Positions 44,562 through 55,152 are shown, counted from the first letter of the stretch. The stretch is DNA of 64,000 bases from Arthrobacter sp. PsM3 (GCF_030433895.1 NZ_JARUXE010000024.1:1-64000); one strand, 5' to 3'. Numbers and translations are program-made. The notes: generated by a model from the letters alone, not told the origin.

Positions 44562-44966
44562 CTACTCGGCGGCGGTGCGTTCCTTCTTGGCGTCCTTCTT
44601 CGCAGCCTCGTCCTTGACCCGCTGGGCCTCGGCGCGCACGGCGGCGTGGGTGGAGCGCTCGGCGACGAGCCATGCCGGGGGAGCCTGTAGCAGCGCGGTG
44701 ATTTCTGCCGTCGTCAGCGCTTCCTCAACCCCGCCGCGGGCCAGACCGCTGATGGAGACGTTCAGCTTCTGCGCGACCACCGGGCGGGGGTGCGGGCCGT
44801 TGCGCCGCAGTTCCGCGAGCCACTCCGGCGGGTTGGCCTGGAGCTCGGCGAAATCGGCGCGGCTGATGACCGAATCCTGGAACTCCTGGGGTGTTGCGGG
44901 CAGGTAGATGCCAAGCTTCTTGGCAACGGTGGCCGGCTTCATGGACTGGGAGTTTGCAGAGGTCAT
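44562..44966 (-). CDS. DUF5997 family protein
   Basis: A 134-residue soluble protein of the actinobacterial DUF5997 type. It is recognised by MKPATVAKKLGIYLPATPQE, FQDSVISRADFAELQANPPE, WLAELRRNGPHPRPVVAQKL and NVSISGLARGGVEEALTTAE. The last ~25 residues are a charged Ala/Lys/Glu helix. Members usually sit next to a LysR-substrate-binding-like protein, as here (divergent, 89 bp apart). Function unknown; a DNA- or nucleotide-related role has been guessed for the pair but is not supported by sequence. Confidence 0.8.
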   Translation of the reverse strand: MTSANSQSMKPATVAKKLGIYLPATPQEFQDSVISRADFAELQANPPEWLAELRRNGPHPRPVVAQKLNVSISGLARGGVEEALTTAEITALLQAPPAWLVAERSTHAAVRAEAQRVKDEAAKKDAKKERTAAE

Positions 44967-45055
44967 GCTTCAAGGGTATCCGGCGGGGCACCAAATCAGC
45001 ACCAAACGGCCGGCCGGGCGGAAGCCTACGCCAGCCCGGGCGGTACTGTGAACAT

Positions 45056-45796
45056 GTGTCCGCAGCAGAAGAAACATCCCAGACCCCCGACGAATCCCCT
45101 GTGCCTGTTGTGCGGGAGTTGCGTTTTGCCTACGTCGCCGGCGTGACGCCGGGAAAGTGGACCAGGCGCTGGGAAGAGCGGATGCCGGATGTTCCGCTGC
45201 ACTCCTTTATGTCCGACGACGGCGCGCAGCTCACGGTTCTGCGCGACGGGTCCGCGGAGCTGAGCTTCGTCCGGCTGCCCGTGGAGCGCGAGGGCCTCAA
45301 CGTCATCCCGCTGTACGAGGAAGAGCCCGTGGTGGTGGCGCCCAAGGGACACGAGATCTCGCTTTTCGAGGAGGTGGCCCTGGCCGACCTTGCCCGGGAG
45401 ACGTTCCTGGACGTGGCCGGACTTGGCGGACCGGAGATGGCCCTGCAGGTCGTGGCCACCGGGGCCGGCCTGGTCATCCTGCCGATGTCCGTGGCCCGCC
45501 ACTTCAATGTCAAGGACACCGTGGCGCGGAAACTCACCGGGGCGCCCACCACCGGGATCGCCCTGGCATGGCCCAGCGACACCACGGACGAGGTCATCGA
45601 GGAGTTCATCGGGATCGTCCGCGGCCGCACTGCCGCGAGCTCCCGCCAGCCCTCCGCCCAGCAGGAAAAGCCCAAGAAGGAACCAAAGCCGGACCGGCGG
45701 GGACCGGCCGTCAAGAAACCCAAGTTGGCCCAGCGCTACGCGCCGAACCCTGACAAGGGCCGCGGCAAGGGGTCCCGGAAAAAGGGCAAGCGCTAA
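45056..45796 (+). CDS. LysR-type substrate-binding-domain protein lacking a DNA-binding domain
   Basis: The 246-residue product from GTG 45056 resembles only the effector-binding half of LysR regulators: RELRFAYVAGVTPGKWTRRW, PLYEEEPVVVAPKGHEIS and GPEMALQVVATGAGLVILPM. No helix-turn-helix precedes it. The last ~50 residues are a strongly basic Lys/Pro/Arg tail (PKKEPKPDRRG, ending KGSRKKGKR), suggesting nucleic-acid or ribosome contact. It is divergent from the DUF5997 gene, a recurrent pairing. Ligand and role are unknown. Confidence 0.8.
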   Translation: MSAAEETSQTPDESPVPVVRELRFAYVAGVTPGKWTRRWEERMPDVPLHSFMSDDGAQLTVLRDGSAELSFVRLPVEREGLNVIPLYEEEPVVVAPKGHEISLFEEVALADLARETFLDVAGLGGPEMALQVVATGAGLVILPMSVARHFNVKDTVARKLTGAPTTGIALAWPSDTTDEVIEEFIGIVRGRTAASSRQPSAQQEKPKKEPKPDRRGPAVKKPKLAQRYAPNPDKGRGKGSRKKGKR

Positions 45797-45825
45797 GGCG
45801 CCGCCGGAACGGACCGGGCCGGGCG

Positions 45826-46161
45826 CTACTTGGCGCAGGCGTCCTGCAGGGCCTTGACGGATTCGGCCGGAGCCTGGTCGCCGGAGTCGGCGATCTGGCG
45901 CAGCGGGGTGGTGATCTCGGTGGGAACCCCTGCGGATTCGGCCCCGGCGACCAGGCCGCCGAGCGCCTCCTTGTCCTTGACACTGACCAGGCCGTCCGCC
46001 ACGAGCGTGCAGGCCTGCTTCTTCACTTCACTGCCGGCCGCCGTCGCGACCTGGGATGCGCCGTCGCTGACGGCCTTGTTCGCGGCGTCCTGCACCTGGC
46101 CGCACCCCGTCAGCGCGATGGTGAGGATGGCAGCGGCAAGGGCGGCGAGGCGAAGTTTCAT
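45826..46161 (-). CDS. Putative lipoprotein
   Basis: A 111-residue secreted protein with a lipoprotein signal peptide: MKLRLAALAAAILTIALTGC, where LTGC is the lipobox and Cys20 the expected acylated residue. The mature part is short, alanine-rich and helical, with two further cysteines (QACTLVA and LQDACAK) that could form a disulfide. No family recognised. It is divergent from the urease operon, so it is probably unrelated to urease. Confidence 0.75.
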   Translation of the reverse strand: MKLRLAALAAAILTIALTGCGQVQDAANKAVSDGASQVATAAGSEVKKQACTLVADGLVSVKDKEALGGLVAGAESAGVPTEITTPLRQIADSGDQAPAESVKALQDACAK

Positions 46162-46290
46162 TCATCAACCCTAACAAGCGGGCTGACCGGAAGCTGGCCG
46201 CCGGCCGAGCGGCGGTGGCTTCCCGGCCGTTTGGCGCGCAAGAGGTCTGGAGCCGGGTCGGTGTCTGCTGCTCTGCAGTTTGTGTCGCCG

Positions 46291-46306
46291 GAAACCTAAA
46301 GGAAAC
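46291..46306 (+). promoter_or_regulatory. GlnR-like box upstream of ureA
   Basis: GAAAC (46291-46295), six bases, then GAAAC (46302-46306) matches the half-site spacing of actinobacterial GlnR boxes (GTnAC or GAAAC, n6, GAAAC). It lies 72-87 bases upstream of ureA. GlnR is known to control urease genes in several actinobacteria, which makes this plausible. It is unproven here because the first half-site is not the preferred GTnAC. Confidence 0.5.
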
Positions 46307-46377
46307 GTTCTCCGTCTACGCTGGCAACACCGCGGCGCCGCCAGGCCCGTGACCGCCGGTGACGAAGGGATTCCGTC

Positions 46378-46680
46378 ATGCATCTTCTGCCCCGTGAGCA
46401 GGAAAAGCTCATGATCGTGGTCGCGGCCGACCTCGCCCGGCGCCGGCAGGCGCGCGGACTGAAGATGAACTTTCCGGAGGCCGTCGCCATCATCAGCTAC
46501 GAGCTGATCGAGGGCGCCCGGGACGGCAGGACGGTGGCGGACCTGATGAGCTACGGCACCACCCTGCTCCGCCGCGAGGACGTCATGGAGGGCGTGCCGG
46601 AGATGATCCACGACGTCCAGATCGAAGCCACCTTCCCGGACGGCACCAAGCTCGTCACGGTCCACGATCCGATCCGTTAG
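46378..46680 (+). CDS. ureA: Urease subunit gamma
   Basis: The smallest structural subunit of urease, which hydrolyses urea to ammonia and CO2. The 100-residue product begins [20 protein letters not shown], followed by [18 protein letters not shown] and [19 protein letters not shown], all family hallmarks. It is the first gene of a plus-strand operon, 9 bp before ureB. A GlnR-like site lies upstream. Confidence 0.97.
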   Translation: MHLLPREQEKLMIVVAADLARRRQARGLKMNFPEAVAIISYELIEGARDGRTVADLMSYGTTLLRREDVMEGVPEMIHDVQIEATFPDGTKLVTVHDPIR

Positions 46681-46689
46681 GGAGCTGCC

Positions 46690-47015
46690 ATGATTCCCGG
46701 AGAATACGTTCTCAGCCCCGAGCCCGTGCTGGTCAACGCCGGCCGCGAGGCCATCGACGTCGAGGTGGCCAACACCGGCGACCGTCCCGTGCAGGTGGGC
46801 TCGCACTTTCACTTTGCCGAAGCGAACGCTGCCCTGGCGTTCAACCGGCGGGCCGCCTACGGGCGGCGCCTGGACATTCCGGCGGGCACGGCGGCACGCT
46901 TCGAGCCGGGGGACAGCAGGACCGTCCGGCTGATCGAACTCGCCGGCCGGCGTGAGGTCTACGGCCTCAGCAACGCGGTCAACGGCGCTCTTGCTTCGAT
47001 TGAAGGAGCACACAA

Positions 47016-47019
<4 letters not shown>
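46690..47019 (+). CDS. ureB: Urease subunit beta
   Basis: Structural subunit of the (alpha beta gamma)3 urease. The 109 residues begin [20 protein letters not shown] and include [40 protein letters not shown] and the conserved [14 protein letters not shown]. There is no Helicobacter-style gamma-beta fusion. The stop overlaps ureC by ATGA. Confidence 0.97.
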
Positions 47020-48776
<1,757 letters not shown>

Positions 48777-48795
48777 GCTTCCGGAGGAGACGACC

Positions 48796-49278
48796 ATGAT
48801 CATCGAAAAGGTCCTCGGCAACACGCACGACCTTCCCCCCGGACCGGACCCCTATGCCGGGCTGCATCGGGAAAAAGTGGTGCTCCCCAGCGCCCAGCTG
48901 GTCAAACGCGTCCAGCGCGTCACCACCGACCACGGCAAGGAACTTGGCATCCGCCTCCCCTCCGGTTCCGGGGACCTGCGCGACGGCGACATCCTGCATG
49001 TGGCGGAGGCCAACATGATCGTGGTGTCGGTCTTGCCCACCGATGTCCTCGTCATTGCGCCGCGGTCCATCCACGAGATGGGGGTGGTGGCGCATTCCCT
49101 CGGCAACCGTCACCTGCAGGCCCAGTTCTTCGATGCCACCTCGGAGTACCGGGCCGAGGTCATGGTCTGCCAGTACGACCACACGGTCGAGGACTACCTC
49201 AAACACGTTGGAGCGCCCTACGCCCGCCAGGAGCGCGTGATGCCCGTCCCCTTCCGTCATGCCGAACACTCCCACTAG
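48796..49278 (+). CDS. ureE: Urease accessory protein UreE (nickel chaperone)
   Basis: Metallochaperone that delivers nickel to the urease assembly complex. The 160-residue product includes the peptide-binding N-terminal domain (MIIEKVLGNTHDLPPG, TTDHGKELGIRLPSGSGDLR) and the metal-binding domain with EMGVVAHSLGNRHLQAQFF and the family motif CQYDHTVEDYL. There is no long His-rich tail, only a terminal FRHAEHSH segment with two histidines. Its end overlaps ureF by 20 bases. Confidence 0.95.
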   Translation: MIIEKVLGNTHDLPPGPDPYAGLHREKVVLPSAQLVKRVQRVTTDHGKELGIRLPSGSGDLRDGDILHVAEANMIVVSVLPTDVLVIAPRSIHEMGVVAHSLGNRHLQAQFFDATSEYRAEVMVCQYDHTVEDYLKHVGAPYARQERVMPVPFRHAEHSH

Positions 49279-49948
49279 CCCCGCGTCCTACCAGCTCGCC
49301 CTGCAGCAGCTGTGCGATTCCGCGTTGCCCACCGGCGGCTTCGCGCACTCGCTGGGGTTTGAGAGCTACATCGACCGCGGGCTGGTGCACGACGAGCAGT
49401 CCTTCGGCGTGTGGCTGACCGCCTTTGTGGGGCAGCAGCTGACGTATTCGGACGCCCTGGCCATCCGGTTCTTCTACGAGGGCGACGCGCTGCCCGAGCT
49501 GGACTCGCTGCTGACCGCCCAGCTCCTACCACGGCAGCTGCGCGAGGCCAGCGTCAAGATGGGCGGCCGCCTTCTGGAGATCGGTGCCGAGATCTTTCCG
49601 TCCCCGGACCTGGCGGAGTACCGCGAGCTTGTGAGTTCCGGCCGCGCCGCCGGCCACCAGCCGCTGGCGTTCGCCGTCGTCGCGCGCTCCCTGGGTATCC
49701 CGCTGGCCGAGACTCTCGCCGGCTACCTGTTCGCGGCGGTCACATCCTTGACTCAGAACGCCGTCCGGGCCATCCCCCTGGGGCAGAACGCCGGACAGCG
49801 GCTGCTGCGGAAAGCGGCCGACGACGTCGCTGCCGCGGCCGGCCGCGCCGGCCAGCTGGACCGGTCCGACTTCGGGGCCGTCAGTCCGGGCCTCGAAATT
49901 TCGCAGATGCGGCACGAGCGGCAGCGTGCCCGAATGTTCATGAGCTAA
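49259..49948 (+). CDS. ureF: Urease accessory protein UreF
   Basis: Component of the UreD-UreF-UreG maturation complex that promotes GTP-dependent nickel insertion. The 229 residues contain LALQQLCDSALPTGGFAHSL, GFESYIDRGLVHDE, RLLEIGAEIF, AGHQPLAFAVVARSLGIPL and SLTQNAVRAIPLGQNAGQRL, all typical of UreF. It starts 20 bases inside the end of ureE, and a 34-bp gap precedes ureG. Confidence 0.94.
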   Translation: MPNTPTSPASYQLALQQLCDSALPTGGFAHSLGFESYIDRGLVHDEQSFGVWLTAFVGQQLTYSDALAIRFFYEGDALPELDSLLTAQLLPRQLREASVKMGGRLLEIGAEIFPSPDLAEYRELVSSGRAAGHQPLAFAVVARSLGIPLAETLAGYLFAAVTSLTQNAVRAIPLGQNAGQRLLRKAADDVAAAAGRAGQLDRSDFGAVSPGLEISQMRHERQRARMFMS

Positions 49949-49982
49949 CCGAACCGCATGAGAAATATGTCTGGAGAAGAAT

Positions 49983-50600
49983 ATGTCTGAGCCCATCAAA
50001 ATCGGCATCGGCGGCCCGGTCGGTGCCGGCAAGACCCAGCTCGTGGAGCGCCTCACCCGCCACATGAGCCGGGACATCTCCATGGCGGCCATCACCAACG
50101 ACATCTACACAATCGAGGATGCCAAGATCCTGGCGGCCAACGGGATCCTCCCGATCGACCGGATCATCGGCGTCGAAACCGGCGGCTGCCCGCACACCGC
50201 CATCCGCGAAGACACCTCCATGAACACGGCCGCGATCGAGGAGCTCAAGAAGCGGCACCCGGATCTGCAGGTGATCTTCGTGGAGTCCGGCGGGGACAAC
50301 CTCTCCGCGACGTTCAGTCCCGAACTCGTGGACTTCTCCATCTACATCATCGACGTCGCCCAGGGCGAGAAGATCCCGCGCAAAGCCGGCCAGGGCATGA
50401 TCAAGTCAGACCTCTTCATCATCAACAAGACCGACCTCGCACCGCACGTCGGGGCCGACCTGGCCGTGATGGAACGGGACTCCAGGGAGTTCCGCGGCGA
50501 GAAGCCGTTCTGCTTCACCAACCTCAAGACGGACGAGGGACTGGAGCGCGTTATCGAATGGATGCGGCGCGATGTCCTGATGCTCGACCTCGCACCATGA
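49983..50600 (+). CDS. ureG: Urease accessory protein UreG (GTPase)
   Basis: SIMIBI GTPase that powers nickel delivery to apo-urease. The 205-residue product has the P-loop [20 protein letters not shown] near residue 8, the family switch segment [17 protein letters not shown], the metal-binding CPH in [35 protein letters not shown], and the base motif [16 protein letters not shown]. It overlaps ureD by ATGA. Confidence 0.97.
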   Translation: MSEPIKIGIGGPVGAGKTQLVERLTRHMSRDISMAAITNDIYTIEDAKILAANGILPIDRIIGVETGGCPHTAIREDTSMNTAAIEELKKRHPDLQVIFVESGGDNLSATFSPELVDFSIYIIDVAQGEKIPRKAGQGMIKSDLFIINKTDLAPHVGADLAVMERDSREFRGEKPFCFTNLKTDEGLERVIEWMRRDVLMLDLAP

Positions 50601-51565
50601 GCACGCCGGCGGCTCTTGATCCTCCCGTGGTCGCCTTACCGGGGCCGGCGCCCGCGGGTGAAGGGGGCCGTGCCCGCTCCGCGGTGCCCGCCACGCCGCG
50701 GCCCCCTTCACCCGCGTCCGCTGATCGGCCCGTGATGGGCCGCCTTGAACTTCTGGTCGCCGACAGGGGTGGACGGTCCGTGGCCACGCATCAGTACCAC
50801 CGGGGAGCCCTGCGGGTGCTGCGGCCGCACTATCTGGATGACTCCGGGCAGGTTTGTTATGTCGTGGTGAATCCTGGCGGGGCCTATTTGGGGGCTGATC
50901 TCTATGTCATGGACGTGGAGGTGGCGGACGGGGCGAAGCTGCTGCTGACCACCCAGTCGGCCACGAAGATCTACCGGACGCCGGGGTCGTTCGCCGAGCA
51001 GCGGATGCGGCTGCGGCTGGGGGAACGGTCTCAGCTGGAGCTGGCCCCGGACCAGCTGATCGCCTACCGGGAGTCCAGCTACCGGCAGAACACGCACATC
51101 AGCATGCACCCGACGTCGAGCCTGGTCATGACCGAGGTCATCACGCCGGGCTGGTCGCCGGACGGAGCCTCGTTCCGGTACGAGGAACTGCGGCTCCGGA
51201 CCGAAATCCACGTTGAATCCGGGGGCAACAGTGGACTGCTGGCCCTCGACAACCTGCTGATCCGGCCGCCGCAGCACGACGTCACCGGGATGGGGTTCAT
51301 GGAGGGCTTCAGCCACGTGGGGTCCCTGATCGTGGTCGATGCGCGCGTTGACCAGGGACTCGCGGACGAACTGCACTCCCTGGCCGGCGGCCATGATGCC
51401 TACACAGGGGTCTCGTTGACTGCAACGGTGGATGGCATCAGCGGGCTGGTGCTCCGGTCGCTCTCGAACAGCACCGGGGAGCTCAACAGGCTGCTGGGCA
51501 CGTGCAGCGCCCTCCTGCGTCGGCGGTGGCATGGCACTTCGCCGCTGGACCTTAGGAAATATTGA
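50597..51565 (+). CDS. ureD: Urease accessory protein UreD
   Basis: Scaffold protein that binds apo-urease for nickel insertion. The 322-residue product starts at ATG 50597, overlapping the ureG stop by four bases, with a ~45-residue Pro/Ala/Gly-rich extension before the domain ([20 protein letters not shown]). Core motifs are [40 protein letters not shown] and [20 protein letters not shown], with a C-terminal [12 protein letters not shown] region. The extension is unusual for the family. It is followed immediately by a nickel permease gene. Confidence 0.93.
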   Translation: MSTPAALDPPVVALPGPAPAGEGGRARSAVPATPRPPSPASADRPVMGRLELLVADRGGRSVATHQYHRGALRVLRPHYLDDSGQVCYVVVNPGGAYLGADLYVMDVEVADGAKLLLTTQSATKIYRTPGSFAEQRMRLRLGERSQLELAPDQLIAYRESSYRQNTHISMHPTSSLVMTEVITPGWSPDGASFRYEELRLRTEIHVESGGNSGLLALDNLLIRPPQHDVTGMGFMEGFSHVGSLIVVDARVDQGLADELHSLAGGHDAYTGVSLTATVDGISGLVLRSLSNSTGELNRLLGTCSALLRRRWHGTSPLDLRKY

Positions 51566-52647
51566 TGACCTCGTTGACCGGATTCGCCGCCCTGTATCGC
51601 CACCGCGACCAGCTCCCGTTCCGGACCCGGCTGGGAGTCACCTTCGGGGCCGTCGTGGCCCTGCACGCTGCCGCCGTCGGGCTTCTCCTTGCCGGTTCGG
51701 TGACGGCCGGAGAGCCGCTGGCACTTGGGCTGGTGCTGACCGCCTACGGCGCGGGCATCAAACACAGCTATGACTGGGACCACCTAGCCGCCATCGACAA
51801 TTCAACCCGCAAGTTCGTGTCCCAGCGGAAGGACCCGGTGAGCGTCGGGTTCGCGTTCAGCCTGGGCCACAGCTCCGTGGTGATTCTGGCCGGGGTGCTC
51901 GTCGTGGGCGGTGCCGCGATGATGGGGGAGCTCATGGAAGACGGCACCACCGGGAACCTCGTGCTGGGGCTGATCGGCAGCGGAGTGTCGGGAATCTTCC
52001 TGCTGGCCATGGGATTATTCAACGGGTCCGCCTTCATCCGGGCCGCGAAGGCCTACCGGCGTGCGCGGGGCGGCGAAGACGTGCGGGACGAGGATCTGGC
52101 GGCCCAGGGCTTGGTGGCCCGGCTGCTGGCGAAACCCCTTTCGGGGGTCCAGCGGCCGCGGAGCATCTACGTCATCGGCTTCCTTTTCGGGCTGGGTTTC
52201 GACACCGCCACCACGATCGGCCTGCTGGTGATGGCGACGGCGGCGTCCCTGGCCGGAGTTTCCCCGCTGGCACTCCTGGCGCTTCCGCTGGCCTTCACCG
52301 CGGCCATGACGCTGTGCGACACCGCGAACGGGGTGGCCATGATGCGCATGTACAGCTCCGCCCTCCACCATCCGCTGCGGAGGCTCGGCTTCAACGCGCT
52401 GATCACCGGCATCTCCGCCGTATCGGCCTTGGTCATTTCAGCCATCACCCTGGGCGGTTTCTTCCATGCCGGATTCGGGCTGGAGGGTCCGGTGACCACC
52501 TGGATGGGGGAGATCGATCTGGGCGGCGCGGGGCTGCTGCTGGTCGCGAGCCTGCTGACGGTCTGGGGAGTCGCCTCCCTCCGCGGCTGGCTGCCTGCCT
52601 CGCGTCCGGGCAGCCAGCCGGCCCCGGGCCCGGGGGCGTGGCCGTAA
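51565..52647 (+). CDS. NiCoT-family nickel/cobalt permease (HoxN/NixA type)
   Basis: Membrane transporter that imports nickel, needed for urease activation. The 360-residue product has about eight transmembrane helices. The helix II signature, usually H-x4-D-H, reads GAGIKHSYDWDHLAAIDNST. Other NiCoT motifs are FSLGHSSVVI and FGLGFDTATTIGLLVM. The ATG overlaps the ureD stop (TGATG), so it is translated with the urease accessory genes. Nickel rather than cobalt is inferred from context. Confidence 0.95.
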   Translation: MTSLTGFAALYRHRDQLPFRTRLGVTFGAVVALHAAAVGLLLAGSVTAGEPLALGLVLTAYGAGIKHSYDWDHLAAIDNSTRKFVSQRKDPVSVGFAFSLGHSSVVILAGVLVVGGAAMMGELMEDGTTGNLVLGLIGSGVSGIFLLAMGLFNGSAFIRAAKAYRRARGGEDVRDEDLAAQGLVARLLAKPLSGVQRPRSIYVIGFLFGLGFDTATTIGLLVMATAASLAGVSPLALLALPLAFTAAMTLCDTANGVAMMRMYSSALHHPLRRLGFNALITGISAVSALVISAITLGGFFHAGFGLEGPVTTWMGEIDLGGAGLLLVASLLTVWGVASLRGWLPASRPGSQPAPGPGAWP

Positions 52648-52656
52648 GGTGGAGCC

Positions 52657-53289
52657 ATGCGCACGGACTTCAGCCCTGACGAACTTCCCTCCGGGGACTT
52701 CTATCGCCTGCTGACGGCGGTCATCGTTCCCCGGCCCATCGCATGGGTTTCGAGTACGTCTGCCGACGGGGTGGACAACCTTGCCCCGCATTCGTTCTTC
52801 ACGGTGGCCTCGGTGACACCGCCCATCATTCAGTTCACCTCGGTGGGTAAGAAGGACTCCCTGCGCAACATCGTCGCAACGGGAGAGTTCATCGTGAACC
52901 TGGCTCCGGCGCACCTCATCGCCGAGGTCAACGCCACCGGCACGAATTTCCCGCCGGAGGTGAGCGAGTTCGATGCCGCCGGCCTGACGCGTGAAGCAGG
53001 CCGCACAGTGCAGGTCCCCCGGGTCGCGGAATCGCCGGTGGCGCTGGAGTGCAAGCTCCACAGCACGCTCGAGATGGGCGACTGCGTCCTGGTCTTCGGC
53101 GAGGTGACGCACGCCGCGGTCGCCTCAGAGGCCCTGCAGGGATCCCATCCCACGATCAACAAACTGGACCCGCTCTCGCGGCTGGGCCTCGACGAATGGG
53201 GTGCCACGGGCCCGGTCAGCGAGCTCAAGCGGATCCGGACGGCCAACTGGCCCGGGGAATTCCGGCCGACGCACCGGTCCAAGGGCTGA
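52657..53289 (+). CDS. Flavin reductase family protein (FMN-binding split barrel)
   Basis: The 210 residues show the flavin reductase-like fold: MRTDFSPDELPSGDFYRLLT, AVIVPRPIAWVSSTSADGVD, NLAPHSFFTVASVTPPIIQF and FIVNLAPAHLIAEVNATG. Such proteins bind FMN and reduce it, or use it on small substrates; the partner is unknown. It lies 9 bp after the permease gene and may be co-transcribed, but a link to urease is not expected. Confidence 0.88.
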   Translation: MRTDFSPDELPSGDFYRLLTAVIVPRPIAWVSSTSADGVDNLAPHSFFTVASVTPPIIQFTSVGKKDSLRNIVATGEFIVNLAPAHLIAEVNATGTNFPPEVSEFDAAGLTREAGRTVQVPRVAESPVALECKLHSTLEMGDCVLVFGEVTHAAVASEALQGSHPTINKLDPLSRLGLDEWGATGPVSELKRIRTANWPGEFRPTHRSKG

Positions 53290-53472
53290 CCTGGGCCGGG
53301 CCAACCTCCCGCCTTCCCACACTGGATGGGTTGAGCTGCCCTGCATCTACTGTGCCGATTTTCCACCCGCCCTACGGCGCTTCCGCGGAACCAAAAAGGT
53401 CTACCGGAAGGAACCCCGGCGGGCGTAACCTGTGCGCACCTGCAAGACCACAGTTGATGGAGGTGCGGCACA

Positions 53473-54021
53473 ATGATGGACAAACAGCCGATGGAGAGTC
53501 GCTCCTGGCACCGGGGACAGGCGGTGGGGGTCGGCGTCGGGGACCTGCAAAGCGCGGTGGCCCGGGAAACCGGGCGGATCATGCGGGAGGCCAAAGGTGA
53601 CCGGCTACGGGCCACCAAAATCATCCTGGACAAGCTCCTGGAAATGGGGCTGATTACCGAATCCGAAGTTCCGGTCCTGGCCGGGATCTGCGAGGAAGGG
53701 TTTGCGGCCACATCCGGAAAGAAAGACGCGGCCGCTGCGCACCACGAGGTCCGGAAAGCCTACGACGAAATGCTGCTGAAACCGGGCGCAAGCCCCGTCG
53801 CGCTGGCGTTCGCCTCGGCGTCGGCCGGCTCCTACTTGGCCACAGACGGCACCGAAGGCGGCGGCACTACGGTCGTCTACAAGAAGTCCGGCGGGAACTG
53901 GCAGGAGACCCTTGCCGGGGCCGGAGCCGCGATCGGAGGAATCCTCGGCGGACCTGCCGGGGCCGGACTTGGAACGGTCATCGGCGGTGTTACTGGCAAG
54001 ATCGTGGACGAATGCCTGTGA
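53473..54021 (+). CDS. Hypothetical protein with C-terminal glycine-zipper segment
   Basis: Not recognised. The 182 residues from ATG 53473 (GGAGGTG upstream) form a helical N-terminal half (DLQSAVARETGRIMREAKGD, RLRATKIILDKLLEMGLITE), a short central region, and a Gly/Ala-rich C-terminal hydrophobic segment (AGAGAAIGGILGGPAGAGLG, TVIGGVTGKIV, about residues 145-175). The last resembles glycine-zipper membrane inserts. There is no signal peptide. The start is well supported by the ribosome site; function cannot be stated. Confidence 0.7.
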   Translation: MMDKQPMESRSWHRGQAVGVGVGDLQSAVARETGRIMREAKGDRLRATKIILDKLLEMGLITESEVPVLAGICEEGFAATSGKKDAAAAHHEVRKAYDEMLLKPGASPVALAFASASAGSYLATDGTEGGGTTVVYKKSGGNWQETLAGAGAAIGGILGGPAGAGLGTVIGGVTGKIVDECL

Positions 54022-54238
54022 TGCCTGTGATGTGAGTGGGTCCAAAATAGCCGGGTTCGCAGGGTGCCTGGGCGGGACCGCGACGCGGTAAGTTCCCCAT
54101 GCGCCTCAGAATTCCTGTCGACACTGGAATTCGGCGGCGTCAGGAATTCGCCGCCGCGCAGGACTGAAAGCGCGTCACACGGTCTGATGCGTATCGCGGG
54201 CGTGCCGACCCGGGGGTCGGTGCGGCCGGCCAGACCGC

Positions 54239-55045
54239 TTAGTCCCCGTGGACCGCGCTCTGCTTCTCTTCGGAGCGGTCCAAGTAGGCCAGCAGCAGTT
54301 CCCCGGCGCGCTCCAGGTCGCCAGCCTCCAGTGCCTGGCAGATTTCCTCGTTGTCGTCCAGGTAGTTGCGGTAGAAATGCGCGTCCACGGTGGCCTTGTG
54401 GAAGAACAGCCGCATCTCGGCGAGGACCTGGGCCATGATCGTGTTGAGGCGCCGGCTCCCGGCCAGTGCCACGATGGCGCCGTGGAAATGCTGGTTGGCG
54501 TTGCCCAGGGCTTCCTCGTCGTCCGCTGCCGCCGCGGCCCGGCCTTCCTCCACCGCGGCCCGGACGGCGGCCACCCGTTCGGGGCTCCCTCCGCCGCGGA
54601 TGGCGCTCACTTCGATGAACCGGCGCACCGTATAAACGTCATGGATGTCGCCCGGCCCCAGGCTCGCAACGAAGACTCCCCGGTTCGGATGCCGCACCAC
54701 CAGCCGCTCGGCCGCAAGCTCGGCAAAGGCTTCGCGGACGGTGTTGCGCGAGACGCCCAACTCCTCGGAAATGGTCGATTCGGTCAGCCTGACGCCGGGT
54801 AGCAGCAGCCCTTCGGCCAGCTGCAGCCGCAGTTCCGCCGCCACCCGGTCCGCGACGGAGGGGATGGCCACACGCAGCCGGGCTGCCGCGCCCAGTGCCG
54901 GAGCCACAACCGGGCCGCCCGCGCCTGACCGCTTGGCCGCGCCGGCGGCGACTGAGCGCTTGGCGACTCCGGCGGCGCCTGACCGCTTCGCCCCGCCGGG
55001 GGTGGGGGCGGAAAGGTCACGGAATCCTGCTTCGGAGCTCGTCAT
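54239..55045 (-). CDS. GntR-family transcriptional regulator (FadR/FCD type)
   Basis: A 268-residue repressor. The N-terminal ~50 residues are an unusual Ala/Gly/Lys/Arg/Ser extension with AKRS repeated three times. A winged helix-turn-helix follows (about 60-125: VADRVAAELRLQLAEGLLLPG, LTESTISEELGVSRNTVREAF split across the fold, VVRHPNRGVFVASL). The C-terminal FCD ligand domain (YTVRRFIEVSAI, HFHGAIVALAGSRRLN, ALEAGDLERAGELLLAYL) contains typical metal-binding histidines. It is divergent from pxpA, with a FadR-type palindrome between them, so it probably controls the 5-oxoproline operon. Confidence 0.92.
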   Translation of the reverse strand: MTSSEAGFRDLSAPTPGGAKRSGAAGVAKRSVAAGAAKRSGAGGPVVAPALGAAARLRVAIPSVADRVAAELRLQLAEGLLLPGVRLTESTISEELGVSRNTVREAFAELAAERLVVRHPNRGVFVASLGPGDIHDVYTVRRFIEVSAIRGGGSPERVAAVRAAVEEGRAAAAADDEEALGNANQHFHGAIVALAGSRRLNTIMAQVLAEMRLFFHKATVDAHFYRNYLDDNEEICQALEAGDLERAGELLLAYLDRSEEKQSAVHGD

Positions 55046-55086
55046 ACTTGAGAATTTACACGATCGTCACATCGTGGAATCGAAGA

Positions 55087-55099
55087 ATTGTTGAACAAT
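55087..55099. promoter_or_regulatory. Candidate FadR/GntR operator between the regulator and pxpA
   Basis: ATTGTT-G-AACAAT is a perfect 13-bp palindrome. Its core TTGTTGAACAA fits the FadR-subfamily consensus TNGTNNNACNA. It lies 41 bases from the regulator start and about 54 bases before pxpA, positioned to control both. Confidence 0.7.
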
Positions 55100-55152
55100 C
55101 CGTAGATTTGGTGCATCCTAGATAAGGGGAACCAATGAGACGAGGATCACAA

